Position numbers and translations under genes: made by a program. Below, piece after piece: positions 54,375 to 63,247 of a stretch of DNA of 64,000 nt. Origin of the DNA: Novosphingobium terrae. GTDB taxonomy: Bacteria > Pseudomonadota > Alphaproteobacteria > Sphingomonadales > Sphingomonadaceae. Every line of letters starts with the position of its first letter. The stretch's first letter is position 1. The stretch spans positions 2,356,001 through 2,420,000 of the forward strand of contig NZ_JABVZR010000002.1 of NCBI RefSeq assembly GCF_017163935.1. The letters run 5' to 3'. The notes under the pieces were generated by a model. It worked only from the letters and a program-made list of their open reading frames with translations, was not told the DNA's origin and ran no database searches.

Positions 54375-54937
54375 GGCCGGGCTCCACCGGGCAGGCCGCG
54401 CTTTTCCAGCGCCGCGCGCAGATCGGCAAGGGCGCGGGTGCAATGCTTTTCGATGGCCGCCACGCTCAGCCCCAGATCCTCGGCGATGGTCTTGCTGGCA
54501 ATGCCGTCGAGACGGCGGCGCAGAAAGACCTCACGCCGCAGTGGCGGCATCACCCGCAGCGCGCTGACCAGAATCTCGACACGCTGACGGTAATCCAGCA
54601 CGGTCTCGATCCGGGGCTGGGGGCAGGCGATCTCCTCGCTGATCTCTTCGGCCGCGGGCATGGCGCGGCGGGCGCGGAAATAGTCATGCACCAGATTGCG
54701 CGCCACCTTGAAGCAGAAGGCCCCCACATTGGCGACGCTGCGCTTCTGGCGATAATCATAGAGCCGCAGCCAGGTTTCCTGAACGATATCCTCGCCATCG
54801 GCTTGATGCCTCAGCCGCCCGCCGACGAACTGCAGCAGCGCCTGATGCAGGTCTGCGTCATCGCGCTCGGCATGAGGGCGCATCGCAATAGAGCTGATCT
54901 CATTCACCGCGCCACGCCCCCCAAGGGACGCCGACAT
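54371..54937 (-). CDS. ECF sigma factor, FecI type
   Basis: 188 residues from the ATG at 54937; the exact start is uncertain and the ATG at 54883 is possible. Region 2 is seen in QADGEDIVQETWLRLYDYRQ and ARNLVHDYFRARRAM. Region 4 is seen in MPPLRREVFLRRRLDGIASK and GLSVAAIEKHCTRALADLRA. It would direct transcription of the FecR and receptor genes after the outer-membrane signal. It is the first gene of the FecI-FecR-receptor set. Confidence 0.93.
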   Translation of the reverse strand: MSASLGGRGAVNEISSIAMRPHAERDDADLHQALLQFVGGRLRHQADGEDIVQETWLRLYDYRQKRSVANVGAFCFKVARNLVHDYFRARRAMPAAEEISEEIACPQPRIETVLDYRQRVEILVSALRVMPPLRREVFLRRRLDGIASKTIAEDLGLSVAAIEKHCTRALADLRAALEKRGLPGGARP

Positions 54938-55046
54938 GCCTGTTCTGGCCTCAACAATGTCCGCCTCCCTGCCGCACTCCAAGCGGAGTCGGCAAGGAGC
55001 TAGTCGAGAAGCGTGAAGCGTGCGTGACAGTCGCGCAGGGGCGTTG

Positions 55047-56309
55047 CTAGACCGGCTGCTCCAGCGAGAGCGGCGGCGTGGAAAACCATGCGGGGCCGCT
55101 TTCCGTCATATGGAAGCAATCCTCCAGCCGCACCCCGAACTTGCCGGGCAGATAGAGGCCGGGCTCGTTGGAGAAACACATGCCGGGCGCCAGCGGCGTC
55201 GCCTCATTGTGAACGAGGTTGACCGGCTCATGCCCGTCAAGCCCGATGCCATGGCCGGTGCGATGCGACAGGCCCGGCAGGCGGTAACGGGGCCCAAAGC
55301 CCTGCTTTTCGTAATAGGCACGCACGGCATCGTCGATCTGCCCGGCGGGCAGGCCAAGGCGGGCGGTGCGGAAGGCCACCTGCTGGCCCTCGTGAACGGT
55401 CTCCCACACGCGGCGCACCTCTGGCGGGGCCTTGCCGGGCACGAAGGTGCGCGAAATGTCCGACTGATAGCCCTGCACGGTGCAGCCGCAGTCCATCAGC
55501 ACCACCTCGCCCTCGCGCACCCGTTGCGGCTGGTGCGAGCCATGGGGGTAGGCGGCGGCCTCGCCCAGCAGCACCAGAGCGAACTCCGGCTTGCCGCCCA
55601 GCTTGACCGTGGCGGCATTCATCAGCGCGCCGATCTCATGGGGCCCCATGCCCTCCCTGATGCGCGGCAAAACCCAGCGATAGGCGGCGATGGTCACCTC
55701 GGTCGCCTTGGTCATCAGCGCGATTTCGGCAGGGGTCTTGATCATGCGGCAGCCGCGCACCACCGGATTGGCCGAAACCCGCGTGATGCCGGGGGCCAGC
55801 TTGCCAAGCCCGTCGCTGGCGAAAAAGCGCACCGTTTCCTCGATGCCCACGGTGCCATGGGTCAGGCCCCGCTCCTTCAGGGCGCCGGCGATCAGGGCGA
55901 TCGGGTCCTCATCCTCCTGCCAGACACGGATCTGGGCGGGGATGGCCAAAGTCTCATGGACAGAGGGTTCCTCGAAGAAGGGGGTGACGATCACGGCATC
56001 GCCCTTCTGGAACAGCAGCGCGGCTGTGAGCCTTTCGCTGCGCCACCATTCCACGCCGGTGAAATAGACCATGCTGGCGCCGGGCTCGATCAGGATGGCA
56101 TCGATCTGATGGTCGCGCATCAGCTGGCGGGCGCGTTCGATCCGGCCCTCGCGCTCGGCGGTGGAGATGGGGGTGATGCCCCGCGTGATGTCGCTGAGAT
56201 CGCTGGTGTCGATCTCGGCAAGGAGGCGGGCGGGCAGCAGTGTGGAGAGCGCCAGCGCGCCTGTGCCAAGGATGAGCTTGCGACGATCGGTACGGGGGAG
56301 GGTGATCAT
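55047..56309 (-). CDS. Tat-exported M24 metallopeptidase (Xaa-Pro peptidase-like)
   Basis: 420 residues. A twin-arginine signal (TDRRKLILGTGALALSTLLP) precedes a creatinase N-terminal domain (HQIDAILIEPGASMVYFTGV) and a pita-bread catalytic domain. The metal ligands are visible: Asp in VLMDCGCTVQGYQSDISRTF (two Asp), His in SHRTGHGIGLDGHEP, Glu in MCFSNEPGLYLPG and Glu in GVRLEDCFHMTE. It should cut Xaa-Pro dipeptides or peptides in the periplasm. Export by Tat fits a metal-loaded enzyme. Confidence 0.92.
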   Translation of the reverse strand: MITLPRTDRRKLILGTGALALSTLLPARLLAEIDTSDLSDITRGITPISTAEREGRIERARQLMRDHQIDAILIEPGASMVYFTGVEWWRSERLTAALLFQKGDAVIVTPFFEEPSVHETLAIPAQIRVWQEDEDPIALIAGALKERGLTHGTVGIEETVRFFASDGLGKLAPGITRVSANPVVRGCRMIKTPAEIALMTKATEVTIAAYRWVLPRIREGMGPHEIGALMNAATVKLGGKPEFALVLLGEAAAYPHGSHQPQRVREGEVVLMDCGCTVQGYQSDISRTFVPGKAPPEVRRVWETVHEGQQVAFRTARLGLPAGQIDDAVRAYYEKQGFGPRYRLPGLSHRTGHGIGLDGHEPVNLVHNEATPLAPGMCFSNEPGLYLPGKFGVRLEDCFHMTESGPAWFSTPPLSLEQPV

Positions 56310-56376
56310 GCCCGGACCATGGCACGCGCCGGGCAGCGCGCCAAGCCGCCGGTGTATGGCGGCTGTGGAGAGGCCG

Positions 56377-58113
56377 TTACGAGAGGATCAGCTGCCGCTC
56401 CATCTCTGGCGGGACATCTGGGACTTGCGCCACAACGACACGATTACGCCCCTGCCGCTTGGCCTGATAAAGCGCCTCATCGGCCAGCCGGTAGAGGCTC
56501 TGGAAAGTGCCTGGCGCCTCGGCCCCCGCATCGGCTTTTGCCTCGGCCAGACCCACGCTGACGGTCACCATGCCCAGCGCGCCATGATCGCATTGGGCGA
56601 TGCCTTCGCGCATGGTCTCGGCAAATTGCAGCAGAGGCAGGCCGGAAAGCCCCGCCACCAGCGCGGCGAACTCCTCGCCGCCGAAACGCGCCACGGTGCA
56701 GACCGCGCCATCCCAGCGCTCCAGCCGCCGGGCCAGCGTGCAAAGGACCTGATCGCCAGCCTCATGGCCGTGCGTGTCGTTGATAACTTTAAACTTGTCG
56801 ACATCGAGCAGCAGCAGCGCCAGCGGGCTGCCCTGCGTGCGGGCGGCGTCCAGCATGGTCTCGGCGGCTTCGATCAGCCCGCGGCGGTTGCGCAGCCCGG
56901 TCAGCGGATCGCGCCGGGCCAGATCCTGCGCCGAGGCTGCTGCCTGACGCGCCCGGTCGCGCTCCAGCCGGATGCGGGTGAAGCGATGTGTTGCCGCCAC
57001 GGACAGCCACAGCGTCTGCCAGGCCGCCGCCAGCAGCACCAGCATCTGTGCCCCGCCGCCCCAGAGCAAACTGTCCATATCGAGGAACTGCGTGCTGGCC
57101 AGTGCCACCATCGGCACGATCCATGCCCCGGCAAAGGCGCGGGCCTCGCCGCTGCCCCGGCGCCATGCCAGCGTCAGGCAGACCGCCACCGCCAGCAGGG
57201 TGGAGAGGGTCAGCGTGTCGAGCACCATGGCCCAGAAGGTGATCGAGCCGCTGCGCATCAGGCTGAGCGGCACGCCGATCACGCCCACGGCCAGCCCCAG
57301 CGCCGTGGTGATGTGGCGCGGCAAGGCGGGCAGGTGGGGGCGAGACAGGGCGGTGACCGCGCTCTGCGTTGCCAGCGTGATCGCCAGACAGGACAGCGCC
57401 GTGCAGATCTGCGCGCAGGGCGCTCCGGCCAGATCGGGGGAGATCAGCAGGACCAGCTGCGACCAGAACAGGCCCCACACCACCATGCAGGCGGCCCATG
57501 CGGCCTGCCATGCCGGAAACTGGCGCCGCACCGCCACCGCCAGCGAGGCATTGTAGATCGCCCCCAGCAGAAGCAGCAGCAAGGCGCCGCCGACCGCTGT
57601 CGCCAGAACGGTGGCCTGCTGGCTGGCCTCATCACCGCCCAGCAGGCGCAGACGCAGGAATTCCAGATGGGTCAGGCGGTCGAAACGCAGGATCATGGCC
57701 TGCAGAGGGGCATCGCGATGCGGCGCGCTGAACACGATCTGGCCGCCCGCGCGCCAATGCGCGCCGAACTGGCCGGTGGCGATCTGCTGCCAGTGGAGCT
57801 GCCCGTCGGTGTAGAGAAAGCCCACGCGCAGCCGGTCGAAGCGGGAGTTGTGCATCATCAGTGTCAGATCATGGCGATCGATGCCCGGCGCGGTCAGGTC
57901 GGCGCGCAGCCACAGGCTGGCATGCTGGTAGTTTTCGGGCTTGCCGCGGCACTGGAAGGCGGGAAGGTGCGCTTCGGTGGCGGGCGTCACCGCATGACAC
58001 AGATCATGCCCCAGAATGCGCGATGAGGCCGAGGCAGGCGCGGCGGCCAGCACGCAGCAGGCGATCGCCGTCAGCAGGGCTGTCAGGGCAGGCAACCACC
58101 TTCTCATCTGCAT
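56377..58113 (-). CDS. 7TM-sensor diguanylate cyclase (GGDEF)
   Basis: 578 residues from the ATG at 58113. A signal-like helix and a periplasmic beta-rich domain (ASLWLRADLTAPGIDRHDL) are followed by about seven membrane helices, as in 7TMR-DISM receptors. The GGDEF domain starts at RRDPLTGLRNRRGLIEA, with active site RFGGEEFAALVAG, so GGDEF is GGEEF, which is active in many enzymes. No RxxD inhibitory site is seen just before it. It makes cyclic di-GMP in response to a periplasmic cue. Confidence 0.9.
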   Translation of the reverse strand: MQMRRWLPALTALLTAIACCVLAAAPASASSRILGHDLCHAVTPATEAHLPAFQCRGKPENYQHASLWLRADLTAPGIDRHDLTLMMHNSRFDRLRVGFLYTDGQLHWQQIATGQFGAHWRAGGQIVFSAPHRDAPLQAMILRFDRLTHLEFLRLRLLGGDEASQQATVLATAVGGALLLLLLGAIYNASLAVAVRRQFPAWQAAWAACMVVWGLFWSQLVLLISPDLAGAPCAQICTALSCLAITLATQSAVTALSRPHLPALPRHITTALGLAVGVIGVPLSLMRSGSITFWAMVLDTLTLSTLLAVAVCLTLAWRRGSGEARAFAGAWIVPMVALASTQFLDMDSLLWGGGAQMLVLLAAAWQTLWLSVAATHRFTRIRLERDRARQAAASAQDLARRDPLTGLRNRRGLIEAAETMLDAARTQGSPLALLLLDVDKFKVINDTHGHEAGDQVLCTLARRLERWDGAVCTVARFGGEEFAALVAGLSGLPLLQFAETMREGIAQCDHGALGMVTVSVGLAEAKADAGAEAPGTFQSLYRLADEALYQAKRQGRNRVVVAQVPDVPPEMERQLILS

Positions 58114-58369
58114 TTTCACCAAGCCTGAGGTTAACCACCGCGACCATGGCATGGTTTTCTCATCAAATCCTTACGATAGCCGCAGATAGGGGCTGACCCG
58201 CGCCGCGTCCATGGCTCTGCAGCGCGGTGGCCGATTTTGCGCATTGCGCAGCGGCGGCCTGTCTGTAAGCATATGATAAAAGGGATGGTTGGCTCGTCAG
58301 CTTGCGCCCGTCAGTTTTCGGGGGCATGCCGGAGCATGGGGAGCCGTCCCCCAGGAAAGCAGGGAGCCG

Positions 58370-59620
58370 ATGAGTTTCGACAGGCCTTTCGATCGCCGCC
58401 GCCTTCTGGGCCATTCGCTGGCCGCTGGCGGGCTGGTCTCGCTTTCAGGCTGTATGAGCCCCGGGCGTGGGGCGGCGGTCACCTCGCGCATCATCGGGGC
58501 CTCGCCCGGCATTGTGCCGATGCGGGCCAGCGTGGATCGCATCATCGATATCAAGGTCTGTCTGCGGCCATTCCGTCCTCAGGGGCCGAGGCTGGACACC
58601 GAGATGCTGGGCGATACGCTGGTGATCCACAATTATGGCCATGGCGGCAGCGGCTGGTCACTGTCGTGGGGATCGGCGGAGGTGGCGGTGGGCAAAGCGG
58701 CCTCGGCCCTGCCGGACCGGGTGGCGGTGGTGGGCTGCGGCATCATCGGCCTGACCTCGGCAGTGATGGCGCAGCGTGCGGGGATGCAGGTCACGATCTA
58801 CACCAGGGAGGTGTTTTCGCGCACCCGTTCAGTGCGGGCCAATGGCAGCTGGACGCCGGATTCGCGCATCGCTTTGACCCAGCCCGCCGGGGAGGCCTTC
58901 GGCGCGCTGTGGGAGAGGATGGCGCGTTTTTCATGGAAGAGTTTCCGCGCCTATCTGGGCCTGCCCGGCAATCCCGTCGATTTCGCTGACCAGTATCGCC
59001 TGAGCGATGAGCCCTTCACCTCCCATGGCGAAGAGGAGGAAGCCCCGCCGCCCGGCAAGGGCAATTATGCCTCCACCGGCATGCCTCAGGACAGCAGCGA
59101 ATTCGCCAGCTATGGCGAGCGGATCGCCGATATCACGCCCGGCCATGAGGTGCTGGCGCCCGGCAGCGCGCCTTTTGCCGCGCCCTATGTGCGGCGCAGT
59201 TCGAACATGTTCTTCAACTTCTCCACCTATGGCCATTATTTGATGCAGGAGTTTCTGGAGAACGGCGGGAAGATCGAGATCCGTGAATTTCACGAGCCCG
59301 GCGAGCTGGCGCAGCTGAAGGAAAAGGTCGTGATCAACTGCCCCGGCTATGCCGCGCGCGATCTGTGGCGTGACAGCAAGCTGATCCCGGTGCGCGGCCA
59401 GACCGCCTGGCTGATCCCTCAGCCCGAGGTGCATTATGGCCTTTACATCAACAACGTCTCGGCTTTGTCGAAGGCGGATGGGCTGATGATCCAGGCGTTT
59501 CGCCCCGGTCTGGGCGATATGGAAGGAGTGGGCGACAGCAATGAACTGCCCGACCGCGCCGAAAGCGAGGCCGGTGTGGAGGTGATCCGCAAGGCCTTCA
59601 TGGGCTTCAGGATCGGATGA
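58370..59620 (+). CDS. D-amino-acid-oxidase-like flavoprotein, Tat lipoprotein, apparently circularly permuted
   Basis: 416 residues from the ATG at 58370 (AGGGAG at 58361-58366). The N-terminus has a twin-arginine signal (DRRRLLGHSLAAGG) ending in a lipobox (LSGC, Cys28). Residues 62-104 (LRPFRPQGPRLD, then VIHNYGHGGSGWSLSWGSA) match the C-terminal end of D-amino-acid oxidases, including the substrate Arg (R66) and HNYGHGG. The FAD Rossmann motif that normally opens the protein comes after it, at 118-131 (VAVVGCGIIGLTSA). The rest follows normal order and ends where the family's last segment would begin. The cytochrome c gene follows directly, a probable electron acceptor. Confidence 0.83.
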   Translation: MSFDRPFDRRRLLGHSLAAGGLVSLSGCMSPGRGAAVTSRIIGASPGIVPMRASVDRIIDIKVCLRPFRPQGPRLDTEMLGDTLVIHNYGHGGSGWSLSWGSAEVAVGKAASALPDRVAVVGCGIIGLTSAVMAQRAGMQVTIYTREVFSRTRSVRANGSWTPDSRIALTQPAGEAFGALWERMARFSWKSFRAYLGLPGNPVDFADQYRLSDEPFTSHGEEEEAPPPGKGNYASTGMPQDSSEFASYGERIADITPGHEVLAPGSAPFAAPYVRRSSNMFFNFSTYGHYLMQEFLENGGKIEIREFHEPGELAQLKEKVVINCPGYAARDLWRDSKLIPVRGQTAWLIPQPEVHYGLYINNVSALSKADGLMIQAFRPGLGDMEGVGDSNELPDRAESEAGVEVIRKAFMGFRIG

Positions 59621-59640
59621 GCGTGGAAGGGGCACGGATC

Positions 59641-60081
59641 ATGCGTAAGAGTGCGATGATGATGCTCGCCGCTGTGGCCGGGCTGGCGGCGGCGGGATCG
59701 ATGTCGAGCGCCGCATCCCTGCCACAGGCGCCGGGGCGCTATACGGCGGAGCAGGCGGCGCATGGCGCGCAGGTCTATGCGCAAGCCTGCGCCATGTGCC
59801 ACAAGGAGGATCTGGGCGGCGATTTCGATACGCCGCCGCTGGTGGGGCGCTTTGCCCGCAACTGGTCGGGCAGCACGCTGGCCAGCCTTGCCGATTACCT
59901 GCACCGCGCCATGCCGGAATTCGCGCCCGGATCGCTGAGCGCTCAGGACAATGCCGACGTGCTGGCTTACCTCCTTCAGGCCAATGGCGAGCCTGCCGGG
60001 GCGCGGGCCTTGCCCAGCGATCCTTCAGCCTTGGCCGGCATGCCGTTCCGGGCTGACCATTCCTCGGCCAGCAGGCCATAG
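59641..60081 (+). CDS. class I cytochrome c, periplasmic
   Basis: 146 residues from the ATG at 59641 (GGAAGGGG upstream); an ATG at 59617 overlapping the previous stop is also possible. A signal peptide (AAVAGLAAAGSMSSAAS) precedes a single heme motif CAMCH, with a likely Met ligand in HRAMPEFAPGSLS. It probably takes electrons from the flavoprotein encoded just upstream. The last 106 bases overlap the 3' end of the GNAT gene on the other strand. Confidence 0.9.
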   Translation: MRKSAMMMLAAVAGLAAAGSMSSAASLPQAPGRYTAEQAAHGAQVYAQACAMCHKEDLGGDFDTPPLVGRFARNWSGSTLASLADYLHRAMPEFAPGSLSAQDNADVLAYLLQANGEPAGARALPSDPSALAGMPFRADHSSASRP

Positions 60082-60599
60082 ATCAACGAATCCCGCAGGC
60101 CGATATGCGTGGACCATTCGGCCCGCAGGCACCCTTCCCGGGTGAAGCCCAGCGCATTGAGCAGCGCAATCGAGGGCTGATTGTCCGGATCGACATCGGC
60201 GAAGATCCGCCTTTGGCCCTCGGCGAACAGTTGGTGGATCAGCAGGGTGAGGGCCTCTCTGGCATAGCCCCGGCCCTGTGCGTCTTTGGCCAGAAGATAG
60301 CCGATTTCGGCCACGCCCTCGCGCTTCTGGCCAGAGGCCACGAAGCCGATGGCCTGATCGTCTCCGGCCCTGACAATCGCCCATGAGCGCCAGCTCGAAC
60401 CATCGTCGGGGGCGAAATAGGCGTGCAGCTCCTCGACAGTCTCGAAGGGCGCGCGCGACCACCATCGCATCATCTCCGGATCGGACATGGTGGGGAACAG
60501 GGCCTCGGCATCGGAGGCGAGGCGCGGGCGCAGGGCGACCCGCTTCCGGGGTGCTTCGTTATCCGCTTTCAGCGGTCCATGGTCCGGAGTGTCAGTCAT
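59976..60599 (-). CDS. GNAT-family N-acetyltransferase
   Basis: 207 residues, RimJ/RimL-like. The acetyl-CoA motif is seen as IGYLLAKDAQGRGYAREAL (QGRGYA), followed by ADVDPDNQPSIALLNALGF and YGLLAEEW. It transfers an acetyl group to an amine on a protein or small molecule; the substrate is unknown. The last 35 residues lie in DNA that also encodes the end of the cytochrome c on the other strand. Confidence 0.9.
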   Translation of the reverse strand: MTDTPDHGPLKADNEAPRKRVALRPRLASDAEALFPTMSDPEMMRWWSRAPFETVEELHAYFAPDDGSSWRSWAIVRAGDDQAIGFVASGQKREGVAEIGYLLAKDAQGRGYAREALTLLIHQLFAEGQRRIFADVDPDNQPSIALLNALGFTREGCLRAEWSTHIGLRDSLIYGLLAEEWSARNGMPAKAEGSLGKARAPAGSPLA

Positions 60600-60619
60600 A
60601 CTTGTCCCTTGCCCCAGGC

Positions 60620-61654
60620 TTATGTGGTCTTGTGGCGGAGCGGCGCCGTGCTTTTGCGGATGATCAGGCGGTGCGGCAGGATTTCGGTTCCATGCCCGCC
60701 TTCTTCAGGATGGTCGATGGCATGCAGCAGCTGTTTGGCGGTGCGTTCCCCCACTTCCCGCGTGGGTTGCGCCACGGTGGAGAGCGGAGGGTTGGCCGTG
60801 GCGGCATAGATCGTATCGTCAAAGCCCATCACGGAGAGGTCTTCGGGCACGCGAATGCCCAGTTGCGCCGCCACGCTCATGGCGCCCAGCGCGATATCGT
60901 CATTGGCGCAGAACAGGGCGGTGGGCCGTTCGCCGCGCCCCAGCAGGCGATGCGCGGCGGCCATGCCGCCCTGAATGCTCAGATCGCCATGCAGGATGCG
61001 CGCGGCGGGATCGCTGCAGCCCGCCTGCGCCATGGCATCGGCAAAGCCGCGCTCACGGTCGAGCGTGATCAGCGAGCCTTTCTCGCCCGAGACAAAGGCG
61101 ATCTCGCGATGGCCCATGTCGATCAGATGGGTGGTGGCATCGAAGGCGGCGCGGTGATTGTCGATATGCACGCTGGGCAGATCGGCCAGATCGGCGCTGA
61201 CCGGCTCCAGCCCGATCACCACCGGCAGGCGCGGCTGGTGATCGAACCCGCCAATCAGCCTCGGATCGAAGGTGGGGGATGCACAAAGCAGGATCACGCC
61301 CGCCACCTGCTTGGCCACCAGCAGATCGATGAATTTGGCATGGCCCTGCGCCTCAGCGCGCGATTCCATCAGGATGACCGAGAAGCGGCTGCCCAGCACG
61401 CTGCGGATGCCATCGAGAATGTCGGAAAAGATGCTGGCGCCCACATTGTGGACCACCACCAGCACGATGTCGCTTTGGCCCCGGCGGAAGTTCTGGGCTA
61501 GCAGATTGGGGCGATAGCCGATCTCCTCGATCACCTTGCGCACGCGGGCCAGCGTTTTCTTGTCGACATTCTCCGGCTGGTTCAGGCAGCGGGAGACGGT
61601 GCTGTTCGAAACGCCGGCAAGCCGGGCGACCTGGACGATCGTGGGTTTGGCCAA
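60620..61654 (-). CDS. LacI-family transcriptional regulator
   Basis: 344 residues. The start TIVQVARLAGVSNSTVSRCL with EEIGYRPNLLAQNFRRG is the LacI DNA-binding region and hinge. A periplasmic-binding-protein-like sugar domain follows (VVVHNVGASIFSDILDGI, VSGEKGSLITLDRERGF, SVMGFDDTIYAATANPPLS). It lies downstream of the aldo/keto reductase gene. Perfect LacI-type palindromes occur between the GlcG-like and glycosidase genes at 63.2-63.3 kb and are its likely operators, so it should respond to a sugar. Confidence 0.94.
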   Translation of the reverse strand: MAKPTIVQVARLAGVSNSTVSRCLNQPENVDKKTLARVRKVIEEIGYRPNLLAQNFRRGQSDIVLVVVHNVGASIFSDILDGIRSVLGSRFSVILMESRAEAQGHAKFIDLLVAKQVAGVILLCASPTFDPRLIGGFDHQPRLPVVIGLEPVSADLADLPSVHIDNHRAAFDATTHLIDMGHREIAFVSGEKGSLITLDRERGFADAMAQAGCSDPAARILHGDLSIQGGMAAAHRLLGRGERPTALFCANDDIALGAMSVAAQLGIRVPEDLSVMGFDDTIYAATANPPLSTVAQPTREVGERTAKQLLHAIDHPEEGGHGTEILPHRLIIRKSTAPLRHKTT

Positions 61655-61733
61655 ATCAAATTCCTTCCAGTCGATTTTGGCCTTGGGCGGCTTTGCGGGT
61701 GAGCCTCATGTGCTGATGAGGGCATGATGGCAA

Positions 61734-61765
61734 GCCGGACGGATGGCCTGCGCAATCCGTCCGGC
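61734..61765 (-). terminator. hairpin after aldo/keto reductase gene
   Basis: GCCGGACGGAT (61734-61744) pairs perfectly with ATCCGTCCGGC (61755-61765) around a ten-base loop. It starts eight bases past the stop of the aldo/keto reductase gene. There is no strong T run, so termination may be partial, with some reading into the LacI gene. Confidence 0.65.
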
Positions 61766-61772
61766 CTGTGGC

Positions 61773-62807
61773 TTACAGCGTGGAAGAGATCTTCCAGAGG
61801 TCGATGTTGCCTTCCTGCGCGTGGCGGTCGATCTGCGCCAGTTCCTCGGTGCTGAAATCCAGCCTGTCGAGCGAGCGCAGCGTATCGGACAGCTGCTCCA
61901 CAGTGCGGGCGCCCACCAGAGCGGAGGTCACGCGCGGATCGCGCAGCACCCAGGCGATGGCCATTTGCGCCAGAGTCTGGCCACGCCCCTTGGCGATCTC
62001 GTTCAGCGCCTTGATCCGCTCGATGTTGTCGGGCGTGATCAGCGACTGGCTGAGGGAACCGGTCTTGGCCGCGCGGGCATCCTCGGGCACGCCATTGAGA
62101 TATTTGGTCGACAGCATCCCCTGCGCCAGCGGCGAGAAGGCGATGCAGCCGGTGCCCAGATCGCCCAGCGTGTCGAGCAACTCATCTTCGATCCAGCGGT
62201 TGAGCATGGAATAGCTGGGCTGATGGATCAGCAGCGGCACCTTGTGCTCGGCCAGAATGGCGGCGGCCTTGCGCGTCAGTTCGGGCGAATAGCTGGAAAT
62301 GCCGACATACAGCGCCTTGCCCTGCTGATGCAGCGTGGCCAGCGCGCCCATGGTCTCTTCCAGCGGCGTTTCGGGATCGACGCGGTGCGAATAGAAGATG
62401 TCGACATAATCGAGGCCCATGCGCTTCAGGCTCTGATCGCAGGAGGCGATGAGATATTTGCGCGAACCGCCGATGTCGCCATAGGGCCCCGGCCACATAT
62501 CCCAGCCCGCCTTGGTGGAGATCACCAGCTCATCGCGATGCGTGCGGAAGTCGGTGGCCATCACCCGGCCAAAGTTCTCCTCGGCGGAACCGTAGGGCGG
62601 GCCGTAATTGTTGGCGAGGTCGAAATGGGTGATGCCGTTGTCGAAGGCGTGGCGCAGCATGGCGCGGCCATTCTCGAACACATCGTCACCGCCGAAATTC
62701 TGCCACAGGCCCAGCGAAATGGCGGGCAGCTTCAGGCCCGAACGACCGCAGCGGCGGTAAGGCATGCTTTCATAGCGGGTGGGGGCAGCAGCATAAGGGG
62801 GTTTCAT
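61773..62807 (-). CDS. aldo/keto reductase, L-glyceraldehyde-3-phosphate reductase-like (YghZ type)
   Basis: 344 residues. The catalytic tetrad regions are visible: HFDLANNYGPPYGSAEENFG (Asp, Tyr), ISTKAGWDMWPGPYG (Lys) and YVDIFYSHRVD (His). YRRCGRSGLKLPAISLGLW at the start and ALVGARTVEQLSDTL at the end are typical of this subgroup. It reduces small aldehydes or keto sugars with NADPH. It is four bases after the GlcG-like gene and probably part of a sugar-use operon with the LacI regulator. Confidence 0.92.
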   Translation of the reverse strand: MKPPYAAAPTRYESMPYRRCGRSGLKLPAISLGLWQNFGGDDVFENGRAMLRHAFDNGITHFDLANNYGPPYGSAEENFGRVMATDFRTHRDELVISTKAGWDMWPGPYGDIGGSRKYLIASCDQSLKRMGLDYVDIFYSHRVDPETPLEETMGALATLHQQGKALYVGISSYSPELTRKAAAILAEHKVPLLIHQPSYSMLNRWIEDELLDTLGDLGTGCIAFSPLAQGMLSTKYLNGVPEDARAAKTGSLSQSLITPDNIERIKALNEIAKGRGQTLAQMAIAWVLRDPRVTSALVGARTVEQLSDTLRSLDRLDFSTEELAQIDRHAQEGNIDLWKISSTL

Positions 62808-62811
62808 AGGT

Positions 62812-63231
62812 TCAATCCAGTCCGTTCAGAATGGCGGAAACGCCGATTTCGGCAATGGCAAGGTCCTCTTCGCCCGACAGGCCGCTGATCGCGACCGCGC
62901 CGAGGCAGGCGCCCTGATGAAGAACCGGCACGCCGCCATCCCAACCGACATAGCGCGCATCGCCGTGGTAGTGAACGTCATCGCCGCTCGCCTTGGTATC
63001 GCGCCCGACATCGCCGGTGGGGCGGCCAAGGCGCGCGGCAGTATAGGCCTTGTTCTGGGCGATGGCGATCGGCGCCAGCCCGCAGCCATCGGTGCGCCAG
63101 AGCGCGATCAGCTCGCCGTGATTGTCGGCCACCGCGACCACCGCGTCATTGCCGCGTGTTCGCAGCTCTTGCAAGCAGGCGTCGAGCGCGATGCGCGCTT
63201 CGGCCTCTCCCAGTGATCTCGACAGTTTCAC
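62812..63231 (-). CDS. GlcG/HbpS-like (heme-degrading domain) protein
   Basis: 139 residues. The GlcG/HbpS pattern is clear: ALDACLQELRTRGNDAVVAV, VADNHGELIALWRTDG, AQNKAYTAARLGRPTGD, then GGVPVLHQGACLGAVAISGL. Members bind heme or small ligands, or are of unknown function in glycolate and sugar operons. It is the first gene of the minus-strand operon and divergent from the glycosidase gene. Confidence 0.88.
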   Translation of the reverse strand: MKLSRSLGEAEARIALDACLQELRTRGNDAVVAVADNHGELIALWRTDGCGLAPIAIAQNKAYTAARLGRPTGDVGRDTKASGDDVHYHGDARYVGWDGGVPVLHQGACLGAVAISGLSGEEDLAIAEIGVSAILNGLD

Positions 63232-63247
63232 GCGGTATTCTCCTGAG

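Noticed and set aside
56161..58026. 621-residue open frame on the plus strand
   Set aside because: It is antisense to the GGDEF gene and the end of the M24 gene; the translation is rich in Gln, Arg and His with no motif.
58370..58720. Possibility that the HNYGHGG segment is the end of a separate truncated oxidase gene upstream
   Set aside because: The segment is preceded in frame by a good start, ribosome-binding site and Tat lipoprotein signal, and continues without a stop into the Rossmann fold, so one permuted protein is the simpler reading.
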